This document shows, piece by piece, positions 22,939 to 32,597 of a stretch of DNA of 40,641 nucleotides. A model generated the notes under the pieces. That model was not told the origin of the DNA. It worked only from the letters and a program-made list of their open reading frames with translations, and ran no database searches. How positions within the stretch are numbered: the stretch's first letter is position 1; every line of letters begins with the position of its first letter. Source of the DNA: Candidatus Nezhaarchaeota archaeon WYZ-LMO8 (GTDB taxonomy: Archaea > Thermoproteota > Methanomethylicia > Nezhaarchaeales > WYZ-LMO8); contig QNVF01000005.1 in NCBI GenBank assembly GCA_004347965.1, positions 1 to 40,641 on the forward strand, given 5' to 3'. A program made the translations under genes and the position numbers.

Positions 22939-24759
22939 GGGGCTGTTAGCTATGCGTAGTTCATAGCTTAACCACCTCGGCATGTACCTCTTTATGAGGT
23001 TCTTTGTGTACCTCCTATCCATTAGGATGGCTACTGCCTCATCAGATGGGCTACGTATCAGTCTACCTACGGTTTGAGCTACTCTCCTCATTGCTGGTTC
23101 TACAAAAACAACTTCATGAGCATTCTCAAAGCCGAGACTTCTCAGCTTCTCGATTTTCTTTAAGTTGTATGGAGTTGGTTCAGGCATAGGCAATCCCACT
23201 ATCACTGCTACTGGCATTAAGTAGCTAGAAATGTCAATACCTTCAGTTAACCTTCCTCCCACCACTGATACAAGTGATGCTCTCATCCCCTTTTCCACGT
23301 AGTCTTTAAAGCGTTCGAACACCTCTCTGCTAGAAGTTCCCCTACCGTCATCAACTAATACTGGTCCAGGTATTAGCTCCTTTAGTCCAGCATTCTTTAG
23401 AGCTTGTAGAATGGTGTATGAGGGGAGGAAAATTCCTAGCCCCCTATCCACAATGCTCCTAATAATCTTCAATTTGTAGACAATCGTTTTGTAGAGCTCC
23501 TCTGACCTGTCCTTGAGGGACGTCGAAATCGAAGGATCGACTATGAAAGCAACACGACCGTACTTCGGCTTAACGTACCTCATGGCTTTGAGGCTTTTAA
23601 GATCTAAATTTAGTATCTTAACAAATTCCTTTATGGGCGAGAGGGTTCCAGACATCAATATTACACCGCGAAACAAACGTACGATTTGTGCGAAGTCGCA
23701 TGTTAACGGCTTAACCTCTAAATGCATTTCGCCGTCAAAATCTAAGTAAGCCCAAATGATGCGATCATCAGAGCATAGCACCTCTCTTAAGAAAGCGTAT
23801 GTTGAGTATGTTGGGCACCTCAAATTAAGACCCTTAACAGCCCTCATCCTAACTATGTCTATAGCTATCCTTCTTAGCTCATTTAGGTATTCAAGAGGAT
23901 TTTTGAAGTACTCAGTTATTGCATTTTGAATATTATCCTTTGTAACTTCAATGCCTTGCGAAGGTCCCTTAGCCACCATGCTTTTAAGCATAGAGCTTAG
24001 GTCTTCAAGAGGTCTTGTCAACTCGATTTCCCTAATAGAAAGTTCATCAATCGACTTGTGCAATGTTGTCTCTCGAATAATTTTTGACTCATATTCGATC
24101 ATAGCATCCACAATGTTATGTGCCTCATCCACTATTGCGACCGTACTCTGTAGCTGTAGTGATCTGAAGTAGGCTCTGTAGACGTTGCGGTTAAAGATGA
24201 AGGGGTATGTGAGGGCTATCACGTTGCAGTATCTCATTAACCTCTTCGCTACAGCTGCTGGGCAACACTTATTCTTAATAGCGTTTTGCGTTATTTCGAT
24301 TGAAGTTAGTAAGTTGAGTTCTCGACTTAAGCTATTAACGCAAGAGTCTATCTTCTCTTGATCTAAGTAGGGGCAAAGATATTCATCTCTCAATACGCGG
24401 CATGCTAAATGTGATAGCTCCTCACTTGCTTCACGAAGGTATGGACAAGAGGATGACCTACCCCTTATGGAGATTCCTCGTAGAACATCTTCATTGTTCT
24501 TCAAGCGTTTCGCTTCTTCGATTACTTTATCGCTTTCATCGTTTGTTCTCGCTAACCATAAAATCCTCTTTGCTAAGTTCCTTTTAAGGGATAGAGCTAT
24601 CCCCATAAGCGAGGCTATGGTCTTGCCAAGCCCACAAGGTGCTTCAAGAATAGCACACTTGCTTTGGACTATTGATAGATACACGATCTTGGCTATCTTT
24701 AATTGTCCTGGTCTTAAGGATGGGTATGGTGAGAGAAGTCTCAGCTCTTCATCAAGCAT
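22858..24759 (-). CDS. XPD/Rad3-like superfamily 2 DNA helicase
   Basis: A 633-residue helicase. Walker A is EAPCGLGKT (39-47), the DEAH box is at 211-214 (VDEAHNIVD), and motif VI is QTVGRLIRSPSD. Between them are cysteines suited to an iron-sulfur cluster: C105, C120, C129, C140, C165, C166 and C178, as in XPD. Known relatives unwind DNA 5' to 3' in repair; archaeal roles are less clear. It follows the HerA-type ATPase gene by only 9 nt on the same strand. The final 27 codons overlap the end of the transglutaminase gene. Confidence 0.92.
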   Translation of the reverse strand: MLDEELRLLSPYPSLRPGQLKIAKIVYLSIVQSKCAILEAPCGLGKTIASLMGIALSLKRNLAKRILWLARTNDESDKVIEEAKRLKNNEDVLRGISIRGRSSSCPYLREASEELSHLACRVLRDEYLCPYLDQEKIDSCVNSLSRELNLLTSIEITQNAIKNKCCPAAVAKRLMRYCNVIALTYPFIFNRNVYRAYFRSLQLQSTVAIVDEAHNIVDAMIEYESKIIRETTLHKSIDELSIREIELTRPLEDLSSMLKSMVAKGPSQGIEVTKDNIQNAITEYFKNPLEYLNELRRIAIDIVRMRAVKGLNLRCPTYSTYAFLREVLCSDDRIIWAYLDFDGEMHLEVKPLTCDFAQIVRLFRGVILMSGTLSPIKEFVKILNLDLKSLKAMRYVKPKYGRVAFIVDPSISTSLKDRSEELYKTIVYKLKIIRSIVDRGLGIFLPSYTILQALKNAGLKELIPGPVLVDDGRGTSSREVFERFKDYVEKGMRASLVSVVGGRLTEGIDISSYLMPVAVIVGLPMPEPTPYNLKKIEKLRSLGFENAHEVVFVEPAMRRVAQTVGRLIRSPSDEAVAILMDRRYTKNLIKRYMPRWLSYELRIANSPSHLLQEALSSLKMKEGYEQCKYKNSS

Positions 24760-24768
24760 TTTTCATCT

Positions 24769-26169
24769 CTACGTCTTTAAGTTCTTGAACAGTATTTCTT
24801 CAACTTCTGAAAGTCTCTCTTTCACGAAGCTTAAGGAGTATTCAAGACTTTCAATCCTCTCAATAAGATTGATCTTTATTTTATCGATCTCGATTTTAAG
24901 AGCCTTAACAGTTGAAGGGGGAGCCATCACTTGAGCTTCTAAGAGTGAGAGCTTATCGAGGAAAGTTTTTGTTAACTGCCTAATTTCGTCGATTTCCTTC
25001 ATCAACATGCTTACGTTGTTTGATGTTTCTCTACGCCACTCATTTAGTTCTTTTAAATCCTCAATGACGCAGGACATGAGAGAAGGATCAAAACTAACTT
25101 TTTCGGCTGATTGAGCTGTTTTCGTATATTGCGCTTCAACTTGATCTTTGGCAACTTTGTTTCTTGGCTCTAAGTTCTCGACCTTGAAGACCTTGATCGT
25201 GACCTTCTGTCCCTTGCTTATGACCATACAACATCCGTTAGGTAATTTCGCTATTTTTCGCCTTTCTTCCTCAGTTAAACCTATGTCTCTAGCCTCCTCG
25301 GTTGTCAGGCTTAACCTGTGGATTACCACGTACTCAGCATTCCTGTAGGTTGTTGAGACTAGTGAGGGTATTTGAGCTATGGCAAGTACCCTCACTCCAT
25401 GCTTCCGAATCTCATCAAGTATAAGCTCGCAGCTTGTGGGAGGTTGATCTGGGCGGCGTGGTAGCAGTAAATTCTGTGCTTCTTCAAGTACAAGCAATTG
25501 TTTCGTAGGGTTGTTGTAAATTAGCCTTAAGACTACATTAGCTACAAGCCTCTTGGCATCGAAGGTAAGACCTGAAAGATCTATGGTGTCAACGTTATCT
25601 ATTGTTAGCGATCCTGAGAAAAGGTTAGCGTAAGACAGAGGTTCAAGTCTTCTTAGTAAAGCGTTCTTTATCTCTCTCCTTGTATCACTCTCAGTTGGAT
25701 ATTTTCTAAGCTTCTCTATTATTTCACTCAAGTTGCTTGAGTCCCTTGCCACTTCAAGAAGCATTGCATATTGAGGTGCTGTAAGCTGGAGGGATGATGC
25801 TAGTGCTTCGCAAAAATCAAGTATTGAAAGTTGGCTTATTGATAGCTCCGAAGGTCTAGCAACTTTACCTAGCAAGTACTCTCCATTCCAGTCTATTATT
25901 AGCTTGGATCCTTTAAACGATCTTACTATCAACCTAGCAGTGTTGGTCTTTCCAGAACCAGTAATGCCAAATATTACTATGTGCTTTGCTACCCTAAGAT
26001 CGAGGTAGAAAGGTAGGAAGAAGTGCCTTGCTCCCAATAAAACCTTTCCTTGTGATGTGAGTTTAATGCGAAGTACTATGGTTAGCGTTAGTAGAGTTAA
26101 GAAGATTATGAGATAGGGGTCTAAGTTGCTTAGCATTGCTTTAGCTTGTAGAAGTGCCTTCATCGTCAT
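24769..26169 (-). CDS. HerA-type (DUF87) ATPase with N-terminal membrane span
   Basis: A 466-residue HerA/FtsK-superfamily ATPase. A hydrophobic span (about 18-34, LDPYLIIFLTLLTLTIVLRI) precedes a short beta-rich segment, Walker A GITGSGKT at 68-75, and Walker B LLVLEEAQN at about 225-233. AIAQIPSLVSTTYRN resembles the sensor region of HerA. The last 120 residues are predicted coiled coil. HerA proteins pump DNA and normally pair with NurA nuclease, but no NurA is present here; the partner appears to be the helicase downstream. The membrane anchor suggests DNA handling at the membrane. ATG 26169 is used; ATG at residue 3 is an alternative. Confidence 0.88.
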   Translation of the reverse strand: MTMKALLQAKAMLSNLDPYLIIFLTLLTLTIVLRIKLTSQGKVLLGARHFFLPFYLDLRVAKHIVIFGITGSGKTNTARLIVRSFKGSKLIIDWNGEYLLGKVARPSELSISQLSILDFCEALASSLQLTAPQYAMLLEVARDSSNLSEIIEKLRKYPTESDTRREIKNALLRRLEPLSYANLFSGSLTIDNVDTIDLSGLTFDAKRLVANVVLRLIYNNPTKQLLVLEEAQNLLLPRRPDQPPTSCELILDEIRKHGVRVLAIAQIPSLVSTTYRNAEYVVIHRLSLTTEEARDIGLTEEERRKIAKLPNGCCMVISKGQKVTIKVFKVENLEPRNKVAKDQVEAQYTKTAQSAEKVSFDPSLMSCVIEDLKELNEWRRETSNNVSMLMKEIDEIRQLTKTFLDKLSLLEAQVMAPPSTVKALKIEIDKIKINLIERIESLEYSLSFVKERLSEVEEILFKNLKT

Positions 26170-26234
26170 TTGCTTTTATAAACTAAGTTTTAATAAGCAT
26201 AGTAATCAAAGAAGATTGGTGAGGTGAATAGTTC

Positions 26235-26774
26235 TTGGATGTTTTTGAAGCTATAAGAGGTAGAAGGTCTATAAGAGCGTACATCCCATCGGAGATAGGC
26301 TTAGACAAATTGAAGATGATTTTAGAGGCGGCAATATGGGCTCCATCAGCTGGAAACCTTCAACCTTGGGAGTTCGTGGTAATTGACGACAAGGATGTTA
26401 TGAGGCATTTGGCTAAGGCTTCTCTACATCAAATGTGGATGTCCGAAGCATCAGCAATAGTAGCTGTCTGCGCTGATGTAGATAGAACAGGGGCTATTTA
26501 TGGCGAGAGAGGTAGGAGACTTTATGCTATTCAAGATTGTGCAGCTGCAACTCAGAACATGCTGCTTGCATCCTACTCTCTAGGTTTAGGGACATGCTGG
26601 GTCGGTGCATTTTATGAGGAGGAGGTTCGAAGAATTTTGAGGCTGCCAACCAATGTTAGACCTCTAGCTTTAGTTCCTATAGGTCAGCCGGGAGAAAGTC
26701 CTTCGCCTCCAGCTAGAAGGAGTCTTAGAGAGGTCATTCATCACAATGTCTTCGGTAAACCTTGGAGTATTTAG
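26235..26774 (+). CDS. Nitroreductase family flavoprotein
   Basis: A 179-residue FMN-dependent oxidoreductase. The family opening VFEAIRGRRSIRAY (FMN-phosphate binding arginines) is followed by AAIWAPSAGNLQPWEFVVI, AATQNMLLASYSLGLGTCWVGAF and the C-terminal LALVPIGQPGESP, all typical. The substrate cannot be told. TTG 26235 is the start, with GGTGAGGTGAAT just upstream; the mature N-terminus matches the family there. It is divergent from the HerA gene, 65 nt apart. Confidence 0.9.
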   Translation: MDVFEAIRGRRSIRAYIPSEIGLDKLKMILEAAIWAPSAGNLQPWEFVVIDDKDVMRHLAKASLHQMWMSEASAIVAVCADVDRTGAIYGERGRRLYAIQDCAAATQNMLLASYSLGLGTCWVGAFYEEEVRRILRLPTNVRPLALVPIGQPGESPSPPARRSLREVIHHNVFGKPWSI

Positions 26775-26858
26775 AGATTACAAGTAACAAGTAATAGGCG
26801 TCTTTAATTAGTGGAGAGAGTAAGAAAAATTGTAGCTGAAGCGAAGAAGTGAAGTGAA

Positions 26859-27440
26859 GTGGAGGACTTAACCAAAAGTTTAGCTGACTTAAAAAAGTAC
26901 TTAGAGGAGAGACTATCAGCTCTGACCATCGAGGTTGAACACCTTAAGCTTTTAATAAAGCTAGTTGACGATGCCCTAGCAAAGGTTTCTTTTAAGCCGG
27001 CTTCCGCCTTAGAAGTAACGAAAGAAGTTATACAGCAAGTACCTCAGCCAGTCCAGCCAAGAAGTCTTGAAACAGAGACTTTAATCTTGGCGTCGTCGAG
27101 GATGGGTAACAGATTGTTGGGGAAGATGTACATAGGAGAAGGTTATTTAAGAATAGTCCCTGTTCAAGACGTGGAGTTTAACGTAAACATTCCGCCTTTT
27201 AGGCAATTCCTTATCGAGAAGGTGCTTGAAGAGATGAGGAAAAAGGATCGTGAAGCTACTGAGAGAGGTGAAATGAAGGAGGATGAGGTCATGGATTATG
27301 AGGTAAGAACGAAGGGTGACATCTTAGTGGAGATATTTGTAAAGAATATTACCGATGAACGAAGAGTGAGAGAGCTTAAGAATGCTGTACGATGGACTTT
27401 TGAAAGAATGCTTGAGAAAATATCTCAACGAAGTTCCTAA
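26859..27440 (+). CDS. Conserved-type hypothetical protein with N-terminal coiled coil
   Basis: A 193-residue protein of no family I can name. Residues 1-45 are a heptad-rich helix likely to form a coiled coil. After a linker rich in Gln and Pro, residues about 70-190 form a mixed domain with GNRLLGKMYIGEGYLRIVPV, then a charged C-terminal helix pair. No membrane span or signal peptide. GTG 26859 is preceded by AAGTGAAGTGAA repeats rather than a clear ribosome binding site. It converges on DNA ligase with a 4-nt overlap. Confidence 0.7.
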   Translation: MEDLTKSLADLKKYLEERLSALTIEVEHLKLLIKLVDDALAKVSFKPASALEVTKEVIQQVPQPVQPRSLETETLILASSRMGNRLLGKMYIGEGYLRIVPVQDVEFNVNIPPFRQFLIEKVLEEMRKKDREATERGEMKEDEVMDYEVRTKGDILVEIFVKNITDERRVRELKNAVRWTFERMLEKISQRSS

Positions 27441-29224
27441 GTTTCAATCTTCTTTAGCTGCATCTTGTACATCTCAACAAGCTCCTTCACGGTTGTACTG
27501 TCTTCAGGGCTTTTGTCGAACCTCCACCGCCCAGTAAAACGTGGAAATCTTATCGCCAAGCCAGCATCGGGCTTCAAGACCCCTAAACCAGCTGTGTGAA
27601 GGGGGCTTAAGGTTATCTCGTCACCTATTATCTCTATGACTACACTAGGTGTAAACCACACATCAGCCTTCATCTTAGAATCGACTCGTGGGTGTCTATG
27701 CTCAATCACGTATGGTTGAAGGATTCCAGGAATCTTCTCAAGGTCTTCATCTGTGAAGCCACTACCAACTTTGCATACGGTTTTAAACATGTCAGCATCA
27801 GGATCATAAACTGCACACAGTAAAGCTCCATACTTACCAGCTCGCTTACCCTTACCCCAAAAGGCACCTACGACAGTTACATCTATTGGTTCTACTAGCT
27901 TTGACTGATATGACCTCTTGAACTTTATCCATAACCAACCTCTAGCACCTGCTTGATATATGGAGTCGGGTGCCAAGGATTTGCATACAAGTCCTTCACA
28001 ACCTTCGCTTATAGCCTCTTCAAAGAATCCCTCCAACTCATCGACTCTGTCAATAATCCTATAGGTCGCCGGCATTGCTCTCTCACTAGGCTCAAGTATC
28101 TTCATGAGAACTTCTCTTCTCTTAGGATATGGTTGGTTAGTAAGGTCTTGACCATCAACGTACAAGCAGTCGAAGAAGAATAACGAGACTGGATATTCTT
28201 TTATGGCTTCCTCTATTCCATACTTCCTCCTTCTATGCATTAGCTCTTGAAATGGTCTCATCTCGCCAGTGTCTGGATCTATTGCTACGCATTCTGCTTC
28301 AACTATTGCCTCTTCAGCTTTCACGTGATTTCTAATGATTTCACAGGCATCCGGATAATGATGAGTTATGTTTTCGAGTCTACGAGAAAAGAGTATAACG
28401 TTTGAGCTTAATTTATGTGCTTGAATCCTCTCGCCATCATATTTGTACTCTGCTACGCACTTGCCACCAAGCTTTTCAAGTATCTCTTCGGCAGTGGTTA
28501 AGCGTTCAGCTAACATCGGCCTTATCGGCCTTCCGATAGTGATCTTGAAGTATTTTAGCCCTTCTAAGCCGCTCTCGGACACTACTCTCGCTACATGACC
28601 TAAATCGCTTGAGAGGTTGTAGGCTCTTTCAACAAGTGAACGTGCATCTTTCCCACCACAGAAGGCTATAGCCAGAGCATCGAGTATAGTCATGTCAGCT
28701 ATTCCAAGTCTCAGCCTTCCCGTTATGGTTCTCATAAGGTACTTAGCCTCTTTTGGTGATGCATGTCTCAACAAGCTTGCTATCAAAGATATCTTCGTGT
28801 CTTGAGCTCCTTCGCCTGTTGCTCTCGCAACTTTATCTAGTGTGTTGTAAACCTCCTCAACCATCAACTTTCTTGCAAGTGCTTGTGCCGAGCTAACGAA
28901 GTCTAGTAAGCTCTTAACCTTTTTTCTTGATAGAGCTCGTTCGGCTGCTACACCTATGTCACCAGCCCTCTTTAGCTCTGCTTCTAGTTCTTCAAGTGAT
29001 AAGCCAGTCGCCATAGATAAAGCTCTTAATGCTAGCTTCTCTGCTACACCTAGTTCTATTCCAACGTATTCTGGGTACAGTCTGCCTTGAGTTAAGTACA
29101 CCACCTTATCTATGATGGTTGGAGGAGTTTTCTTGAAAAGCGTGACGAGAAGGTCTGTCATTTCAAGCCTCTTAGTAGTCGATTCTATCTTCTCGTAGAA
29201 GGTCACCAGTATTGAGTACTCCAT
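27437..29224 (-). CDS. lig: ATP-dependent DNA ligase
   Basis: Seals nicks in DNA in replication and repair. About 595 residues: an N-terminal DNA-binding helical domain, then adenylation domain motif I EYKYDGERIQ with the nucleophilic lysine at about K261, motif III-like LFFFDCLYVDG, motif IV-like EGLVCKS, motif V WLWIKFKRSY, and a C-terminal OB domain. The usual archaeal length is 560-610. I choose ATG 29224 because GGTGAGG sits immediately upstream and the family starts MEYS; GTG 29233 is an in-frame alternative. It lies 23 nt downstream of the pilus platform gene on the same strand. Confidence 0.96.
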   Translation of the reverse strand: MEYSILVTFYEKIESTTKRLEMTDLLVTLFKKTPPTIIDKVVYLTQGRLYPEYVGIELGVAEKLALRALSMATGLSLEELEAELKRAGDIGVAAERALSRKKVKSLLDFVSSAQALARKLMVEEVYNTLDKVARATGEGAQDTKISLIASLLRHASPKEAKYLMRTITGRLRLGIADMTILDALAIAFCGGKDARSLVERAYNLSSDLGHVARVVSESGLEGLKYFKITIGRPIRPMLAERLTTAEEILEKLGGKCVAEYKYDGERIQAHKLSSNVILFSRRLENITHHYPDACEIIRNHVKAEEAIVEAECVAIDPDTGEMRPFQELMHRRRKYGIEEAIKEYPVSLFFFDCLYVDGQDLTNQPYPKRREVLMKILEPSERAMPATYRIIDRVDELEGFFEEAISEGCEGLVCKSLAPDSIYQAGARGWLWIKFKRSYQSKLVEPIDVTVVGAFWGKGKRAGKYGALLCAVYDPDADMFKTVCKVGSGFTDEDLEKIPGILQPYVIEHRHPRVDSKMKADVWFTPSVVIEIIGDEITLSPLHTAGLGVLKPDAGLAIRFPRFTGRWRFDKSPEDSTTVKELVEMYKMQLKKIET

Positions 29225-29246
29225 CGTCCTCACCGTACCTGCACTT

Positions 29247-31049
29247 CTATAAAAGAAGGTTTAGAGATATTAATGCAACTGCGACGCATATTAACAGGTG
29301 TTTCGTGCTAAATAAGGTGCCATCGACAGCCTTACCTAAAATAGCACCTATAGCTATGGAGGAGACAATTATCATGAGCTTGCTATAGAACATCACTAGG
29401 TTCATCTCTTCTTGAAAAGACATAGATGTTGAGAGTAACAAGCCTTCCATTGCATTTAAGTCAAGGGGCTCACCAATGTTAACCATGAAGGAGGTAGTTA
29501 AAGATAAACATACGGCCAGCATTAATGGGCTTAGATAACCTAAGACTGAGTAGAGGTAAAGAGATCTTCTGACCTTAGACCTTTGCACATTGTAGTCATC
29601 TAGGTATGAGGCGACTATCTCGAATGTTGCAGGTGAGCCTCCTCCAGTCTCTATTAAGTTGTCTAGCATGAAGAAGATCATTTTGCATAGCTTAGAACGT
29701 ACTCTAAGCGCTATTGCCGACTGATGAAGTGATAAACCTACTCTCATTCTACTTAAAGCAGTTTTAATTACTGAGGAGAAGGTCTTGTTATAATGCTCAT
29801 TAGAGGATCTTTCTATCGACGTTAAGATTGGAAAACCTAATTTCTTGTGTTCTCCTAGGTACCTTAAAAAGCGTGGTAATTCTTTCTCAATTTTAAGGAT
29901 TCTTGCCTTCTCTCTTTCATAGCTTATTGATAACGGTAGCACCATAGCGATGGAGCTGATGATTATTGCATTGAGGAGCGATTGATTGATAACGAGGATT
30001 AAGAGGACTATGGAGGTTATGGCTGAGGATAGGGAGAGGATAACTACCTTCTTGCTTGGTGCATACTCCATGCTCTCATAGGGACGAGTTATGTGGATGA
30101 AGTAGAGGGTTGTTGATGAAAGTAGAGGAATTAAACCGAATATTATAACCTCGTAAAGAGCTATGTTCACCTCACTTGCGAAGACTAACGTGGTCATGGA
30201 TAGCATTAGTGGTGTTATAAGGAAAAGCGCTAGCATAGCTTCGCCCACGATGCTAACATTGTTAACGAAATTGTTCCACTTATCCTTGAGTATTGAGAAT
30301 AAATCCTTTGTCTTTTCCTCCAAGTACTTCGTAGCATCTCCACCACTTTTTATGATACTTGTGTAGCCCAGTATTAGAGAGGATAAGAGTCTTGAGGGAT
30401 GCCTTTGAGCATAAATGTTCATTGCTGTTATTGGATCTCTACTTGCGAAGAGCTCCTCCTTCCTCAAGTATAGAGCTTCTAGTCTCAATGCTGAGAAAAC
30501 CTTGGTCTCAGCTACTACGTTGAAAACCTTTACGAGAGTCTGGCCAGCATGGGATAGAGCTGATGCTAACAAGCTGAAGAAGGGCAATTCGTTTTCTACT
30601 CTACTTTTCCTCATGGAATTGGAGAGTTTCTGGTGTAGGATTGAAGTGTAGGGAGCTATTGTTAATAGAGATAATGCTAAGAGAGGTAATGGCATGTCTG
30701 TTAAAATCGCCGCAACTACTAGGAGTGAGGCCATGAAAGCGATTACGTAAAGTTTAGTGAACCTTGTCAAGCCATATTTACGTACTTTAACCTCACTTTT
30801 CCTACTACATGTCCTGAAGCTAAATGGTCTCCAAAGCTTCTTAGACTCTTTGGGCAGCACTATCAGTATTTTTATTGATTGAAGACCACTCCTCTTATGG
30901 ACCCTCAATCTCTTACTTTTCAAGAAGAGATACATGGACACTCCGACTGCGAGGAGCGCTGAAAATGTCAATGAAGCTATAGGGGATATTATGATGAGGA
31001 GTAAGCCAATGAGTGAGAGGGCTATGAAGATCTTGGAACTTCTATTCAA
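29247..31049 (-). CDS. Type IV pilus/secretion membrane platform protein (TadC/FlaJ-like)
   Basis: A 600-residue polytopic membrane protein with two copies of the type II secretion F domain. Spans cluster near 10-40, 95-135, 275-350 and 510-600. The soluble segments carry the helical F-domain pattern, e.g. LPFFSLLASALSHAGQTL and LPRFLRYLGEHKKLGFPI. In pilus systems this protein anchors the ATPase and the growing pilus. The start is TTG 31049, with a strong GGAGG 9 nt upstream, overlapping the end of the ATPase gene by 8 nt. Confidence 0.88.
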   Translation of the reverse strand: MNRSSKIFIALSLIGLLLIIISPIASLTFSALLAVGVSMYLFLKSKRLRVHKRSGLQSIKILIVLPKESKKLWRPFSFRTCSRKSEVKVRKYGLTRFTKLYVIAFMASLLVVAAILTDMPLPLLALSLLTIAPYTSILHQKLSNSMRKSRVENELPFFSLLASALSHAGQTLVKVFNVVAETKVFSALRLEALYLRKEELFASRDPITAMNIYAQRHPSRLLSSLILGYTSIIKSGGDATKYLEEKTKDLFSILKDKWNNFVNNVSIVGEAMLALFLITPLMLSMTTLVFASEVNIALYEVIIFGLIPLLSSTTLYFIHITRPYESMEYAPSKKVVILSLSSAITSIVLLILVINQSLLNAIIISSIAMVLPLSISYEREKARILKIEKELPRFLRYLGEHKKLGFPILTSIERSSNEHYNKTFSSVIKTALSRMRVGLSLHQSAIALRVRSKLCKMIFFMLDNLIETGGGSPATFEIVASYLDDYNVQRSKVRRSLYLYSVLGYLSPLMLAVCLSLTTSFMVNIGEPLDLNAMEGLLLSTSMSFQEEMNLVMFYSKLMIIVSSIAIGAILGKAVDGTLFSTKHLLICVAVALISLNLLL

Positions 31050-32583
31050 AGTTTGATGGCCTCCTGTAGTAGAAGTTTCTTAGATAGCGAGTCACATTCT
31101 CGAAATCTAGAATATTGTTCTTAACCAGCTTCTCAAGGAAGTTCTTCCTCTCTAAGAGGTCGTTTAAGATGCTTTCCTCATCCTGCCCTGTCGCTTCAGC
31201 GATTCGTTTAAGCTGAACGCTTTTCTCAATGAGGTCGTAGGGATCATCTGGTTCAAAAAGGTCATCAACTGGATTCCACGTGAATACCTTCAGGTACTCT
31301 CTAAAGTTTACAACTTCATCGATTTCAGTTACTCTTCTAACAGCTTGCTTCACTGACTTAGTGATCCTCTTTATCACTATCACATTTGATATTAGGTCGA
31401 TGTAGCTTGGCCCAACGTTTAAAGGTGGTGAGGTAAGCCTATTAACCATAGACTCGAAGTTTGGACTATGGAACGTGCAAGCACAGCCGTGGCCACTTGC
31501 TGCTGCTTGAAATAAAGCATATGCCTCTTCACCTCTAACCTCGCCAACTATGATGAAGTCTGCTCTTTCTCTGAAGGAGAGCTTGACTAGGTCGAATAGT
31601 CTTATCTCCGTTAAGTTTTCACCTAAAAGGTAAGTGTGTCGTGAGACGAGAGGCTTCCAGCCTGGGTGAGCTAGATTTAGTTCAGGGATGTCCTCTATGC
31701 TCACCACCTTCCAATTGGGCTTTAGAAGCATGGCCAAACTGTTGAGTAATGTTGTCTTTCCACTAGCCATGGGCCCTATTATCATGAAGAACGACTTATT
31801 CTCTAGCAGGATCCACCAGTAAGTAGCCATCAGCGATGATATTGTTCCGTTTTTTATTAAGTGACATATAGTTAATGGCTTTTCCCTGAACTTTCTTATC
31901 GTTAAGGAGGGGCCGTGAGGGGTCACTTCTCTAGAAAACGTAAGCGTTGCTCGGTGTCTATTAGTTAGTATCACCTCTGCTATTGGGTGCGCTATGCTTA
32001 TGTGCTTTCCGCCCATGTGTGCCAGTCTTATTATGTAGTTGTTCAGCTCCTCTTCACTATCAAAAATTATGTTAGTGCAAAGCCAATCATAAGGGCTAAA
32101 GCGTCTATGAAAGACTTTTGCTGGTTTGCCCACACCTTCAATCGATATGTCCTCTATATCGGGATCGTTCATTAGCGGCTCGAGAGGACCAAAGCCTAGA
32201 ACATCCCTCTTGAGGTAGTATGAGAGTTTTTGCATAGACACACTAGTTCCATTCCTAGCTTCAAAGTCATCTAACTCTTCTTTTAGAACTCTTTCAAGAT
32301 ATCCCAGAGGATCCGTTAAAAGCTGTTCATCAGGCTTCGTCTTGTACCTTAATCTCTCCATTATGGCTTGGTATACTTCGAGCTCCTCAGAGGTTAACTC
32401 AGGCTCTCTAACTATGTAGTAGCCTAGACCTTGACGAACACCAACTATTACCTCTACAAGACCATCTAAGATATAGTACTTGTCAAGCTGCTGAAAGTCT
32501 CTATCAAACTTTACTTTGTTGACCTCAGAGATCAGATTCACTTCCTTCGAATCTATGTTATCCTTTAGTGATGTTCGTGCCAT
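31042..32583 (-). CDS. Type IV pilus/secretion ATPase (FlaI/TadA-like)
   Basis: A 513-residue motor ATPase of the VirB11/GspE superfamily. Walker A GPMASGKTT at about 270-278, an Asp-box SIEDIPEL, Walker B FIIVGEVRG (about 345-352) and the His-box ASGHGCACTFHS are all present, so it should be active. GFGPLEPLMNDPDIEDI is the family's N-terminal signature. It powers pilin extension or secretion with the platform protein downstream. ATG 32583 is preceded by GGTGAT at 9 nt; TTG 32586 is also possible. I cannot tell adhesion pili from archaellum by the ATPase alone, but no other archaellum genes are near. Confidence 0.93.
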   Translation of the reverse strand: MARTSLKDNIDSKEVNLISEVNKVKFDRDFQQLDKYYILDGLVEVIVGVRQGLGYYIVREPELTSEELEVYQAIMERLRYKTKPDEQLLTDPLGYLERVLKEELDDFEARNGTSVSMQKLSYYLKRDVLGFGPLEPLMNDPDIEDISIEGVGKPAKVFHRRFSPYDWLCTNIIFDSEEELNNYIIRLAHMGGKHISIAHPIAEVILTNRHRATLTFSREVTPHGPSLTIRKFREKPLTICHLIKNGTISSLMATYWWILLENKSFFMIIGPMASGKTTLLNSLAMLLKPNWKVVSIEDIPELNLAHPGWKPLVSRHTYLLGENLTEIRLFDLVKLSFRERADFIIVGEVRGEEAYALFQAAASGHGCACTFHSPNFESMVNRLTSPPLNVGPSYIDLISNVIVIKRITKSVKQAVRRVTEIDEVVNFREYLKVFTWNPVDDLFEPDDPYDLIEKSVQLKRIAEATGQDEESILNDLLERKNFLEKLVKNNILDFENVTRYLRNFYYRRPSNFE

Positions 32584-32597
32584 CAAGAAGTATCACC

